From: Cloeon dipterum
Lineage: Eukaryota; Arthropoda; Insecta; Ephemeroptera; Baetidae
Reading direction: 5' to 3'
Assembly (NCBI RefSeq): GCF_949628265.1
Contig: NC_088789.1
Span: 20,887,883-20,951,882 of the forward strand
Length of the DNA: 64,000 bases
Program-made: the position numbers and the translations under genes
Notes under the pieces: generated by a model
What the model was told of the DNA's origin: nothing
What the model saw: the letters and a program-made list of their open reading frames with translations, nothing else
Database searches by the model: none
Part shown: positions 13,801 through 27,570 of the stretch, one piece after another
Position numbering within the stretch: position 1 is the stretch's first letter
Layout: the number at the start of each line of letters is the position of its first letter

Positions 13801-16800
13801 GGACTTCTATAAAAATCCAAACTTTTTTGAATAAAATCTAACTCGCCAATATAACCACCAAAATTTGGTCTTAAAGCAATTATTTATGCAAGAAAAAACT
13901 TTAAGAGTCTAACTTTTCCAAACTTGCTTAAAAATTTAATAAAACAATTTTTACTCGAAAATAACTGTAAAAATTCTTATCATAAAAATCTAAATTAAGA
14001 TTTTTCATTAAATTTCGACTATTTGTAACGATCGTTATTTTCCGTGCTCGTCGTGGGTTGCCTGGGACAGTCCAAGAATTCTGCACTGAGACGGGAGGAA
14101 AGAAGCCAGGTGCGAAAGCTGTCGTCTTACCCCTTTCCCCGAGCGACCCCCTTTCCAAATCTGCACGCGGCGTCAAGACAAACGCAACCTGTCACTCACC
14201 GAAACCGGCGCGACAATGCCGCTCTGTTTTTCCGCGCGTTGCGTAATAAAGAAAAGGGCTGAATATTTTTCCCGTGTGCGCCGCCGGCAACAGCAGCAGC
14301 CGAGGGTTGATTTTAATTAGCAAGTCAATACATCAGGCCCGCTCGGCTGCGGTTTGCAACGTCTCAAACAAAGCTTTTTCATTAATTCGACGTGAAATGT
14401 ATGCAACTGCCTTAACAACCATCTCGCACGCCGTTAAAATTCTAAAAAAATAGTTTTAAAACGCTGCACCTGGTATGCTAATCAGGACTGCAGGTGGCAG
14501 GGGGTGGAAAGGCAGTAAAGCGCGTAATTTACATAAATTGTGCGTCGCAATTCAGATTTTGAGTGTCTGTTGGTCGCCGTGGGGGCTCTGGACAGGAAAA
14601 TTTATACTGAGCTGCGGGCAGCAAGCGACGACCAAAAGTGCTGACGGCCCAGCACACAGGTGTACCCGTTTGTGACGGATTTGTGAGCGCTTTTACAAAT
14701 CAAATAATAAGATTTTAAAACACTTTATTTAAGGTAGTTAAAAAATAAGTAGTTTAATCAATATAAAATATAATTTTCTAGTAAAATAATTTTAAAATGT
14801 TTTACTTTATCAACGTAAAATAAAGTTGAATCTTTAATAGTTTTGTATTTTTATTTAAGCTATTTAAATTATAAAAGATATAATTTATCATTTAACATAT
14901 TTATGAAATTTAAATTATTTGTTGTTATTTTGCGATATTTATCTTTTGGTCTCCTGTCTTCAATTTTTAACAAATAGCAATTTAAATTTTCTTGGCGTTA
15001 TCACTTTTTTTTGTTATAATTTTCGTAAATCGGCTCTATTCTCTGCTTGTAACATTTCGATGCGGAAATCGCGGCAAACAGCGTCTGATATCTCTCACTA
15101 ATAATGGTAATAATGTCTGCAATTACAGACGAAAAAGGTGCAGCAGCTGCAATTAAAACCGCATCAGCGCGGAGACAAAGGCAGACACGCAGATCGAGAG
15201 CGTGAAGATCGCAATCGCGCACCCCTTCGCTCGGCGAGCGGTTTCGCGTGTTGTCTGCGCCGTCTGAGTGAGTGCTGGACAGGTGACACGTTGTTATGCA
15301 AATAGTGAATAATGCAAATGCACATATTAGAATGCAGGTAAGCCACCAGGCGAGCTCGAATTTTTAAAATATCCGTTACAATGCAGGCAGAGTCGAGCGT
15401 GTATCAAATTCTTATTAGCCATATTTGCATACATCTGGCGCGACTTGTGCGCGATTGCGTGCACTCAACTCACTCACTCTCTTTCGCGTTTGCAGCTCTC
15501 GATTCAAGCGACGTACGAGAGAGAGAGAAAGGAAAAAACTTCCGGTTTTGCACGCTAGAAAAGCGGCTCTGCCGGCAGACACTCCCCCCTGAAAGGCCCC
15601 TGCAGCCGCGGACTCACTTTAGAAAAATAATGCGTGTTTCGAACGCAATTTTCAGGTGCTCCACTCCGATTTGGCTGAGTGTCGTAATTAGCAAGGGAAA
15701 GGGTGCGAGCGGCTTTTAGCTGCCGGACTAATTGGCCGTGATTGTTGCTACATCCACCGGAACGTCGATTCCGGAAAGCCGCTTTCTTAATTTGAACGGT
15801 TACAAGCTTTTATCTTGAGAGCGAAAAAGTTCCCACCTGGTTTTCTGAATTTTGAATTCATAAATTAGATCCTGATCTTTTGTTCATTAGAGTTTCTTAA
15901 AGAAAATGTTAAATATTGCAGGGAAAAAATGAGCTGCGTCGTTGGAAGTATGTCATTTTCAGTGCAGCAAACAAAATGTATCAATCAAATTTGAAAATAT
16001 AAAAAAAATAATCAGATCTTAGCTAAATTAAAACCCATATCTAGCTAGATGAGTCTCGTTTTGGCTGTATATTTGAAAATTTCTTGTTGCAATTAACTTA
16101 AATATGAAATCTCCTTTAACGCAACCATTCGCAATTTTTAAGAATCATTAACTCATTTTCTTGGAATTTCACTCAGCTAAAGAAGTAGCTTCAAGATTTT
16201 ATGCAGTACGTTTTGTTTTAAATATTTGAGCTTCATATTCATAACTGTCTTGTATGCACGTAAACGTCCATATTAATTGCTTAATTAATGTGATGAACTG
16301 TTTGAAATGTGGATATCTATTTCAACGAGCTTGTAAATATTGATATTGCTACAAATTTAATCAGACAGGTGAGCAGAGCAATGCTTTACGGAAATTTTCT
16401 TAACAAGTCAATGATAACATTTGAGCTGCCGGTAAAATTAATATTTTTTTAATAAAGATTATACTAAATTGTTTATTATTATTCGGACAGAAAAATTAAT
16501 AACACTCGTAAATACTAACTAATTATTAATTTTTTAAAATTAATGATAAATAATAATTTAAAAAAATTATGAAAAATCTCTTTATACTAATAAAGTTAAA
16601 ATTTTTATTTGAACAATTATTTGCTACAAATTTATTATTTATTTAGTAACTACATAAAACCAAATTAAAAACCATAATTGTTCTATTTAACTGTTTCTCT
16701 TAGATGCACAAATTATTTCGAGAATGGTTATATCTATCTGGAGAAACCGTTCACTGCGGTGAAATTCGAACAATTTCAACGATTCGCCGCGTGCAAACAA

Positions 16801-19800
16801 AACCCCCTTGGAAAGCGTCAAAGAGAGAGAGAGAAGACGCGGACGATTAGTTGCAGTGCTCCACTTTCGAATAGAAAAATGGCAACCCCCTCGTTGAAGT
16901 TTCCGCGCGGACGGAATGACTGCGCACGAAACAATGCGCGTCTTTCCCATCGATGGAGAGAAAATCGAGCTGTATTTTCGGTTTGATTTATGCTCGAGCG
17001 GCTGAAGAAGCAGTGATATGGGTGCGCCGATCTCACGAGAAGGGTGCAAGGGGCTCCGTGGGGTTCCAAATAGAGCATTCCACTCCAAGGGCTATAAATT
17101 TAGAGGAGAGCGACACCTTCCATTGTCAAAATTCATACACCATTGAACCACTTTTCAGATATGGAATTCTTCCATTATTTATCAGCGGCGGCGGCGGTGG
17201 AAAAGGCAGTGGCCGCGCGCTCACGTGCGATTGTTATATAAACCCCTTTCTCCTCTCGCGATATATGCACCGGCCGAAAGGGTTCTCGGCAGAAGTGAGA
17301 GAAAGCAAATTACGCTGAATGGCTCAATCGATCGCTGCTGTGTTCGATCGAGTGTGTGACGCATTATGGCGACTAATGCGACCAAATAAAAATGTTACTT
17401 GTCAAATAGGCGAGAGCCAAGTCAAATAAATCACCACCAGCGGAATTTCATCATAAAATCGACTAATCTAAAAAATTTTGCTCCAAGGGGACGCCGTTTT
17501 ATTGTATTTTAAAAATGTTCCGTGAGAATCTCGGTCGTAAATTTTCCCTCCGCGAGAAATGCAAATTCGGGTGACCCATTTTGCTCATTACGCATGCATT
17601 GCCTCTCGAAAGGAAGCTAGTCTTGTCACGCGTGAACAGAAAAGAATTATTGAATCTTGCGGGGAAACGATGCATTGTGCGTGCACATGTTTGAATGTGG
17701 CCTCGTTCCCCCAAAAGCTGCACCGACTGTCACATTTTAATGCAGAAAAACTGACTCGAGATTAAACTTTATTTATTTGAATTTTTGCTCTCAATGCGAA
17801 GCATCAAGGTGATGTTTTTTCAATGGCAAACAAAATACAAAAACGGCAAGGAAAAAATAATAAGATTTTCAATATTGCAGCTATTGAAAAATTAAAAGTA
17901 TTTTTAAAAATTAAATCTCGTCTGTTTGCAAATATTCTGCTGCTCAGTGTGAGAAATTATGATCTAATTATCATTAATTAATTCCTCATAGTCATAGAGT
18001 ATAGCCATTTGCATTTTTTTTACATTTTTTTGTGGGTTTTTTAATTGATTTAATGGATCGCCTATAAATGAGCTCATGTAGAAAGAAACAATTCTGACAT
18101 TCTCGTAACATTTTAACCCCGCCAGATTTTTATATGTCTTTAATTTACTACTCTCGTAATTTTACATATTTTTTCAACACTTTTTATTTGCGAGCAAACC
18201 ACAATCATCTTTCGGAGTAAATAAAAAGCGACAATTTACGACGTTTGCACCGCATGCATGGCACAAAGGCGTTCACGTCTCGCGCTCATTTGCTCCATCA
18301 AAACACACATAATCGTCACGAGCTGAGTATAAGTATGCAATAAAATCTGGTTTTATTTGGATCGGTCGAGTCAGTGGCTGAGAGTTATGGCCAACAAGCA
18401 CTTGTAATTAGCAATAAAAGAGGAGCATCGTTCGCGTAAGAATGGGCCGTAATTAAAAGTAAGTCGAATGGCTTTTTAAATTTCAGCACCAGCTGCCCTA
18501 GATCTCGCGCACACAACGGTCGGAAGAATGAAAAAATCTTTCCTTTTTAAAAACATCTGCCTTTTCTCCTCGCTCGCTCCGGGAAATTATTTCGCACACC
18601 CTTCTCGCGGGCCTAGGTGAAAAAATCGTATTCGTGTGTGTGAGTGTTTGCAGCAGGCAGTAATCTTCCTTCCTTCCTATAAATGTACTCTGGCCGTGCT
18701 GTACATGCCGTCGGTGGCTCTCGTCGCCGTCGTAGTCGTCGTCTTTTTTGTGCGCGCCTATTGTTAGTGCGCACAACAATCGGAGAAGGCCGTTTCCTGT
18801 CTCTTGCACATAAGATCCGGTCTTCCTTAAACTAGTTCTTATAGGGCGAAAATGTTTATAATAAAAGATTGCGCAGAGCCCCCCTATTTCTATTCTTACA
18901 GCAAATCATTCCTATTATGTCTCGGGCAGATGTCTAAAAAAGCGGCGAGCGTGCATATTGCACACATACACATACACACACACATACAAACAGCAGCTTG
19001 AGCTCCTCGCGCGGCGCGAGGAGGAAGAGGATCCGTGTTGCTCACTCCATATTACGGCCGCATGCATATTATGATCCCTCATTGTCAAGTGCCATTCATT
19101 TGCATATCAGTTATGACTCATAAACCAACTTACGCCTCTTTTTGTGTCAAAAGACGTCGTTTACAGACACATTATCTTTACGGCGCGTAATTTCGATTGT
19201 GCAAACGCCCTCCCATTGTGCACTTGAGGTGGAATAATTTTATTAGCCGTGCGCAGAGGTCAAGAACCAGTTCATAAATTCGGATTAATGAACTAATCTA
19301 GCGACGGAGACAGCGACGCCTGCAATTCGTCTCTCTGCTGCGCCACGACAGATTCCAATCTGTGTGCAGTAAAAAAGCCGCCGGCGCGCGTGTTGACTGT
19401 CAATGAACGCGCAGCAGGAGGAGGCGGAGATGCAGAGATTGCCTAAATGGGCCTGACAAGCATCTCTCATTATTGTGATAGGATGAAAGAGGGAAATTTC
19501 GCCGGCTCCTGAATGCACGCTCAGTCGTACACACGTGCCCAACAGGTTGCATAACTTTGGAGCCCAGGAAATCAATACGAGAAATAGATATTTCAGAAGT
19601 TTTTAAAATATTTTGTAAAAGTGGTTTAATTAAAGTCATGATTTATTCATGGTGCCGGGATTTTTCCGAGAAAACTGGCTTTAAAATAAAAAATCATTTA
19701 AGAATGTCTACTTCTGCTGAAAAGATGAAAGTATTTTCCAGAAAAGTAAGCATCGCCGTGCCATAGATTATAGCGTCAATAACACGTTTCAGACACGAAA

Positions 19801-19979
19801 AAGATGGTCAATGTGTTCAAAATGTATAGGTCAATTAATTAGAACTGTGCTGTAATTGATTGATCATATTAAATGGAAATAATTTTGATTGTTATTATTT
19901 TTGGATGTAAATTTTATTAATATATTCATAAAAAATCGTATCAATGAAGCACTTACAGCATGTTAAATACTAAATGTGC
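10856..19979. other. Gene-free DNA with alternating GC-rich and AT-rich blocks
   Basis: No exon could be supported. CpG-containing blocks of several hundred bases (about 11.1-11.5, 12.5-13.1, 14.0-14.7, 15.1-15.8, 16.7-17.8 and 18.2-19.5 kb) alternate with AT-rich spacers. Simple repeats include tgtgtgtgtg near 13,235, gagagagaga near 15,520 and a (ca)n/(ta) mix at 18,958-18,991. If the C2-domain gene starts near 27.3 kb, this would be a long first intron holding regulatory blocks. That is inference. Confidence 0.35.
11740..12085. repeat. Periodic G-tract block
   Basis: Several G-tract words recur over about 340 bases: aaggggtcgg, ttagggggtgaaaa, tttgggggtgtaaagggg and ttaagggggtgg. The spacing is irregular and the block does not code. 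It could be an old repeat made of diverged units or a G-quadruplex-prone stretch. Confidence 0.35.
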
Positions 19980-19981
19980 TA

Positions 19982-21654
19982 TGGTGCCTGCTGGTATTAC
20001 CGGCCAGCGCTAGTGACCGGCCAAAATGAGGACTACGCCCCCTAGAGTCGATAGAAAAACAAAAAAAATGTCGCATACACAGTGCCACCTTCTATTAGAA
20101 CGGTACACTACGAATTAAAGCTCAAATTGGTCGTTAACAAGAAACCCGCGGCAATTAAAGTTGAGACATGCCATGTAAAGCCAACGTTAACAAATAGGCT
20201 ATCCAGTGCCTCATTTTAAATTAGGAGCTGTCGTCAAGAATTCGGATGGTATTATGTATTATAAACTATGGACGGGAAGAATGGTTCATGAGGAATCCAT
20301 TCATGTCAAATTTATGCTTGAATTATGATTTAAACTAAATAAAAGAGCCTAAAATGCAATGTACGGTAATAGGAACCGTTGGAAAGCACCTTGCTGTAGT
20401 TACCGTACATGTTGAATAAAACCTCTCCCCATCACGGAATTGCATAAACTACCCACCGTTGGAATCGTCTCGACCTCCCCTGACCAGCTGAAGGGTTAAG
20501 GGGTGCTTACCCTCCACCCCTTAGTCACTATGCTTCATCCCCCTCGAAAAAATTGAATCATTTAAAACTCTGGATTTTTGTTTTAATTTGCATTGAATTA
20601 AAAATATTTTATTTAATTTTGAACTATGGTACGAGGTGGTAATTTAGTAGATGTTTTGGACATTCTAAATATTTTTAATCCCAGCAGAGGAAGCATATAC
20701 TAAATTTTTTATTATCCAAATTGTAGCTATGGGGTTGAAGGGGGATGAAGGTGGCACCCCCAAAGTACTTTAGCTGGTTAGTGGTGGTCGAGACGAGTCT
20801 AACGGTGGTTAGTTTATGCAATTCTGATGGTCAGAACCAAAGTTTGAGAGTTGCAAAAATAACGAAATTTAAACGAATCATATTTTTTCGTGTTTTTGGG
20901 TCATCTTTGCGCATCCAAATCTCGGGTTCTCAGCATCAAAATTGCAAAAACTACCCACCGTTGGACTTGTCTTGACCTCCTCTGGGTAACTAAAGGGTTT
21001 TGGGGTGTTTTATCTCCACCCCTAAGTTGCTATACAGCCTTGAACGATGCAACACTGAGCGGCGCCAGGAACGGTGGTCGCTTGTTATCAAAATTTAAGT
21101 ACTGAAGGATGGTTTTTTTCACCCCGTAAACCCTTCAGCTACTCAGAGGATGTCGAGACGAGTCTAACGGTGGGTAGTTTCCGCAATTCCAATGGTTAGA
21201 AACCGAGATTTAGAGGTGCAAAGAACCCGAAATATGTCGTGTTTTTATTGGAAAATCTCTAAAAAACTTAAAATATTCTGAAATTTTTCCAACAAAATAT
21301 GACAATTTATGTCTAAAATAAGTGATTTCGACAGATCATGTGGAATAAAGCATCCAAAAGCAATGAAAACCGCACTTTAATTAAGGAAATGAGCTTTGGC
21401 CGGTCACTGGTGCACGCCTGTTCGGTCACTGGTGCGCATGGCCGGTAAAGCATGATTCTCGTCCGATCGTCTTTTGTTCGCTCAGCTGGCGTTATAATGC
21501 GAATTTGTTGACAAACTCTACGTGAATATCACTTATGAAGGTCTTGTGAACAGTTATCATCCATAATATTATAAGATAAGTAGCTATTTCTCAAAGAATT
21601 TTCGTTTCAAAGTTGTTTAGATGCTTAAGTGGCCGGTCACTACCCCCGGCACCA
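19982..21654. mobile_element. Non-autonomous DNA transposon, TA target duplication
   Basis: The ends are inverted: tggtgcc at the left and ggcacca at the right, each flanked by TA (19980-19981 and 21655-21656). The subterminal motif ggccggtcact or its complement occurs at both ends, and again near 21,396 and 21,421. No transposase frame is present. The interior carries four copies of a block of about 100 bp in alternating orientation: 20436-20545 forward, 20725-20840 reverse, 20935-21040 forward and 21105-21215 reverse. All share the core ctacccaccgtt or a close variant. The TA duplication fits Tc1/mariner-like and some other cut-and-paste superfamilies; I cannot assign one. Confidence 0.75.
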
Positions 21655-21656
21655 TA

Positions 21657-24600
21657 TTTTGTATAATTTAATAATTTTAAACCATTAGTTTCCTGTAAAA
21701 CATTTAGTAATTATGTTTTCCTTTACTGTCATTATTTCGCTGAGAATATCATTCCACGAGCATAAGTGATTCAAATGAAATTCGCTATTTAAGCTGTATG
21801 CATTATTTGATAGAGGTGAGATTAATATTTAAAAAATAACATTGGTCTTAGTCAACTCGTTTATTTGTGAAAAATATAGTATAATAAAAAATGAAATAAA
21901 TGCTTTTTCCAAATTATAATTTCAAATTATATTTTAAATTATTTAGTTATTAATAAAATAAAAAAGTATTTCATATTTCATTTTTTAAATATAAATACGT
22001 AATCTTATTGTACTTACATTGCTTTTAGTTTTGATAAACAAAAAGCATTTAATTGGCATTGCGCCGATAGGCAGTCCCCATACTCTCGAACTTCCTCTCT
22101 TCGTTATTTACGTTATTTGCCTACAAATAAGATCGATTTCAACCGTCTACGAAAAACGAATTTCTTTTTCCAGTCACGCATCATTCCCCTGAGAAATTTT
22201 ATTGGATCTATTGTCTAATCGGCCATAAAACGCAGTTGGCGAGCACGAAATTTCTATTAGGTGGGGGCGTCGTTTGCGTTTTTTGATATATATTTAATCG
22301 CCGGACAAACACCTCCTTCAAACTGTCTTCCTCTCGCTCTAATTACACGCCGCTGCTCGATCAAGCCTGACTGTTAACTTGAGATAATTGAGGGTGAGAG
22401 CAGCATTAAGAAGAAGAAGAAAGTCATTTTCCTTAAATGGACGCAATAAAATTACAACAGTTTGACACTCGGCGTGCTCTTCTCCGACATCTGTTCAAGC
22501 ATAACGCGGTGGCAGCGGCATTAAAATAACGTTTGTCTGCGCGGAGGAGAACGCAAGATGTTCTTCTTTTCAGCATCAACAATACGAATGGCTGATTAGC
22601 CTTTTGAAAAGCGTGCCGAGATGCAATAAATAAAAATAACGTTCGCACATATGGCGTGTCGAAATCGACAGTGCCGAGTTTTCCGATCAATACCGATTAA
22701 AATGGATTTGAGAACGCAGCAAAATAAAATAATGTTCAACTGTTGACTGCAAAGAGAAGTTGATCAAATTGTTAGTTTAAATAATTAGCTCAACAATGTG
22801 TAAAAATAAAATTAGGACTGAATAACAGATGAATTTGAGGCTTTACCAAATTTTTTAATAAACCAAATAATGGGTTTTAAATTATTTTTCCCTAGATTTC
22901 GGTTCCTCCCATCGCGATTTATCAAACAGTGTACGATTTATGAGGCAAATTTCCATTATTTTAGGAAAATTTGAAGCTTTTTTCAGAATTTTCCAGTACA
23001 TCCACTTGACAAGTCAGAAGGGAAATTCCTGCGTCAGAGAATTTCGAGAAAACTAGTAGAATTTTTCAAGGAGGAAATTGCCGGCTTTGTTTCAGGTCAC
23101 CTGTTACGGTTATTGTTTGTACAGCAGACTCAGGGTGCGACCTGCCGAACCGCACCTGACGCATGACCAGCCATCCCCCCTCTTAGTGAGCAGCTTGCTT
23201 GTTTGCTCTTGAGCTATTCGGTTATGCATATTATTTAAAATAACGCAGCTCCGCCGTGAAATTCCGATTGCTATCTACTCAGAAAATATTTCCCATTTGC
23301 CAAGGGGTGGAAAATTCGGACAACAAAGGGTGGCAAGGGTTGTGTGTCGCTCTTGATTTGCGTTACGCACAAATTTAAATGGCATTGACAAGTAGATGAG
23401 CGTGAAATCCGTTGCTTTGAGCGCCAAAAAGGGAATAATCAGCCGAGGGTGGAAGGAAATGATTGGTTTTTTATAGTTTGTTTGAAATTCTCACGAAACC
23501 AAAAAGGGATGAGTAAATAATTTTAATAGAGTGGCTGAGAGCGGTTTGAATCGCATTTTAACGACTAATTTATTTTTAAATGGGGAAATGATGTCGTTAC
23601 GACCTTTATGAATCTCTTACTCGTTTATTTAGTTAAGAATGTTTTCTTTGCATGTGTCAAATATTTCTCAATTTAGCTGACAGGTTGTGCAAATGGAAAA
23701 TGCAGCAGTGACAGGATTACCGAGCGATAAATGAAACATCAAACACGATGTGAGAGAAATAAGAGAGTCGAACACGTGAGATTAACATGGCATTCATTAA
23801 ACACGCGTAATCCGCTCAGCAAAAAGTCTTAAAAATGCAAATGTCCAGCCATGCATTCGTTTATTTATTTATCCGAGTGTTAGCATGTCTCTCCGCACGC
23901 GCTTTTTCGAATCAGCGTGCGGTTGAGTCGTGAAAAGAAAAATTGGGGCGCTTATCCAAAAGCAGCCGACAAATAAACAAGTATATATCGGCGGCAATTC
24001 AAGCTGTTTGCGGTTAATTGCGTGCTTCTTTCTCAGACGCAATATTTATTTTGAATGTGTGACAAGACCCAACACGCAGCTCGCCAGCAAGCCAGCCATC
24101 CACTCCGTGAAAGAAACGAGAAAACTGCTTTGAGACAGCACCTGGCCATTAATTCCCGTATACGCGCGCCTCCAGTCCGGCTAACTGCCGACGGCGCCGC
24201 CGCGCTCGCGAATATAATCCGCGCAGGTTTCATTCACGCACGGCCAATTGGCACGACCCGGCCGCTGTCATCAAAAAGCAATTACATACATATAGAACTT
24301 CTGCTGGAGAAAAGGAAACTGACACATAATTGCTCTATTTCGGGCCTTAATGTAGATTAAAAATAATAAACTCCAGCCAGGAAAGGAGACAATTTTCCAA
24401 ATTTATCATGAAGAATTTAAGCTAAAATTTACTGCTTCTTTTAGGGACTGAGAGGGATAAAAATAATTAATCAGATTTTTTTACAGTTGAAACTAAATGC
24501 CGCCTCATTTGTTTATTTTTCCATATATTTTTAGAAATGTCCTGCTGTAAAATACGAAAAAGTAAATCACATAAATTTTTATTTTCTGCCCACGAATCCA

Positions 24601-27300
24601 GCGTAGATGTTACATTTAATTTCTGCTTTCATTTCAATCTTCCAACAACCAGTTTTACACGTTTTCTTATGAAAAAAAAACCTTCGAAAATTGATAATTT
24701 TTGCCAAAAATTGCAGCCTTTTTGGCAAATCAAGAAGGGTCCTGTCAGTCTCTGCGCATATAAGCATTTAAATTTGCTATCTAACCTAATTTCTGATGAT
24801 TTATTGAAAACATTGTGTCAATATCTTAAAACAAAAACATAAATGTAATTATTTTTAGCAGTGTATTTTTTTAATTGCCGTTCGAAACAATTTAAAATTT
24901 AGGTGTATCACAAAATTAATTAGTTTTCAATATTTACTCTTCACTATTTTTAATATGAGCGTTAATGCAAAACTTCTGATCAAATAATGCACCAAAATAA
25001 CGAGCGGAGCGTTCGTCCTTTGTCAACAGAACAGCACACGCTTCGGAAAAAATTGTATGGATCGGTAGGCAAATTAAAAATGATGATTCTCGAGTGATTC
25101 GTATTGATAGGGGCGCATTCTGAGTGAGCTATTTATTTGTATTTACATGGGCGTCGAGAGAGGACATGGTCGTGTTTGCACGCGCGGACGGGGAAAGCAT
25201 GGGGGTTGCGAATTCGGTGTGGAAATCCCTCGCATCGGCGTCATTAATCACGCGAGTGGAATGCTGGTGGCAAAATGGATTTCAACATCATTGGAAAAGT
25301 GACGCAGCAAATCCATCTCGAGGACCGATGCGACAAGGATGTGGGCTCCCTTGTGGTTAATTTTGACGAGATCATTTTCGACAGTTGTCGGGTGGAATTC
25401 GTTTCTTATTTTTTTTTTAACCGATTTTTCGGTAACAATGAAAAAGTCGAACATCAGTGTCGGTTCAGCGACTCGGCTTAGCACTGGCCATTCATCAATT
25501 TCGGACTTTTGTGTCCGAATGTCACTCCACTCGATCGTGAAATTATAGCCCGCGATGGACAAAATGGGAGAAGGGGTTTCTGTATCATTACTCGTGGTAA
25601 TTTGCCTCATAATGCATCGCGCGCGGTAATTTGATATCGACGACGCCGCCTCCTTCCCATTTAAGTCGGTTGCGAACACAAACACGTTATTTGCAGTCAG
25701 CATAGCACGTGCAAGGTGGGCTTATCGATTTCTCAAAATCGACACTTTTAACCGAAAGACGCGTGCACGTGCGGCCGAAAAAATGCATTTCAAGGGTTGC
25801 GTGACCGACACTCGATTATCGCGTTTTATTGTTTCAATTTGTGCGTTCATGCAGGGTGCGAGACCGGTGCGGGCTTTTCATTTGCACCCCCACACGTGCT
25901 CCAATTTCCGGCAACGTGAAGTTGTTATTGGAAAACGTTAAAAATTAGAGCGTAATTGGCGTTATAAATCTCGACCTGGCGGTGCGATCGGGTCACCAAC
26001 CGATATTTCCGCCCTGGGAAAGGAAATAAGACAAGCAAACACAAAGAGAGCGGAAAATTGCCATATTCAGCGGAATTATAGAGCAATCTGCCATTGATTG
26101 GATTGTTGTTTTTTTGCGCCAGTTGTTTTGCACGGCCCATCGGCGACGGCTGCTCGAGCCAAGGCCTATTGGAAGCCGCGAAGAAATTCAACAGCTGCCT
26201 TTAATTTCTCAACCGCGAATACATTAAGATTAGACCGCGCGGCAACTGGTAAATAAAATAACAACGCGGATCCAAATTCGGCAACGATTACTGTTTATTT
26301 TTTAACGAAGATAAGAAAGCCTATGATTTTTCAGAAGGTTCCGCGAAAGCTGGTAAACATAATAATTATCCAGACACGTGACAGGCTTGTATCAAAGAAA
26401 ATTTTACACGATTTTATTCAAATATCTATTAAAGAAAACCAATTGAAAATATAAAATGCTTCTTATCATGAAAGAAATGGACTTTCATAATGTGGAACAT
26501 CAAATCCTCCAGAGTATGGAAATGTAAACTATTTATAAAATAATGCTTTTAATTTAAGTTTAAAATTGTTTAGTTTTATTGTTAGAAGTTTAAAAAATTT
26601 GTAGTATAAAAACTCTAAAAAAATTTAATAAAATTTAACGTAATTAAACTTTTTAATTTATTACGTATATTTTATTAAAAACATTAAATGATTATAGCTC
26701 TATAATCTGGTTTTCTAAATTTATTCAATTAAAACATTTTTAAATTAATTTAATATTCTAAAATAATTATTTAAGCCATCAGATCAACTTGATTTGGTAT
26801 GTAATTATAGCTACTAATTGCCAATGTACGAAGTCGATAATAATGTACAAAGTCGTTATTGCAACTATTAATAACAAATAATTCATTGAACTTTACTATC
26901 TTCAGTGTATGCGTGGTAAATCCGCATTTTAGCCTTAAATTAACTCCAATTCGGCGCACGACAAGGCAGTTTCGCGCCAAGCAGTCGTTTTATCGCGAGC
27001 CCAAATCAGCAATGGAAATTCGGCGTTGTTGGTGCAAGGTCACGCCAAAGACATGCCCAAAATTGTCGCCGGCCAGCAAGTTTTACTCCTCACCCGCAAC
27101 GTTTCTCCCATTTCAACATAACCCTTCTGCTAATTCAATCCACGAACAATAAGTAGAAAAAATATTTAAAGCAAATCACAACGTAAAAATGTGAAAACTG
27201 CTCTTAGCCTAGAGCCAAACTAGACTAATCCTCATTGCCGCGGTGAGCCGGGCCGGCTTTAGGCGAATTAAAAATTAATCCACCACCAATTGACACAATG
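21657..27300. other. Gene-free DNA
   Basis: No coding exon is supported. GC-richer blocks lie at about 22.0-22.7, 23.0-24.3 and 25.0-26.2 kb, separated by AT-rich stretches. Positions 22,890-23,010 hold a weak copy of the dispersed repeat seen at 340 and 60,010. The only long open frame that does not look purely compositional is at 25,248-25,703 on the minus strand and is listed separately. Confidence 0.35.
25248..25703 (-). CDS. Uncertain 151-codon open frame, possibly an old gene fragment
   Basis: The frame opens at MLTANNVFVFATDLNGKE and has no low-complexity bias, unlike most other long frames in this gene-free region. It contains YNFTIEWSDIR and ends with NDVEIHFATS before a stop. The last part resembles RDVEIYYATR in the minus-strand frame at 40,024-40,515, at protein and DNA level. 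I do not recognise a family with confidence. The FTIEW start and the spacing faintly recall MATH-type domains, but this is weak. No supporting splice sites or neighbours were found, so it could be chance. Confidence 0.22.
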   Translation of the reverse strand: MLTANNVFVFATDLNGKEAASSISNYRARCIMRQITTSNDTETPSPILSIAGYNFTIEWSDIRTQKSEIDEWPVLSRVAEPTLMFDFFIVTEKSVKKKIRNEFHPTTVENDLVKINHKGAHILVASVLEMDLLRHFSNDVEIHFATSIPLA

Positions 27301-27314
27301 ACAAGGGTGCCTAC

Positions 27315-27570
27315 CTTAGTCGGAGGTCGCAGGGGCAGTGGCGAGTTAATCCAGGGCCATTGATCGAGTCAAAAAGTCCGTATTTTGTGGAGCAGCAGAG
27401 CGAGAGCGAGCGCGAGTTCGTTTCTGGCGCACGGCCGCGACAATAATAACACAAATACCTGGCTCGGGCTGTCGGTGGGTCTGCCTTCTGCGTGCTCGCG
27501 GCAGCGTTGCCGAGTCTCCTCCCCACATATCCAGGTAGAGAGATCTCGCACCTGTACTTTCCACGGGCCA
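27315..27570 (-). promoter_or_regulatory. CpG-rich block with a candidate distal 5' exon
   Basis: The block at about 27,240-27,600 is GC- and CpG-rich between AT-rich flanks. On the minus strand it has possible donors: CTAAG/GTAGGC ending an exon at 27315, and others near 27,460 and 27,550. In the phase needed to join the first visible exon of the C2-domain gene the sequence has stops, so it would be a 5' untranslated exon. Translation would then start at 10850. The link over 16 kb is inference only. Confidence 0.25.

Noticed and set aside
18958-18991. CA-rich microsatellite as a functional element
   Set aside because: An ordinary short simple repeat with no sign of function.
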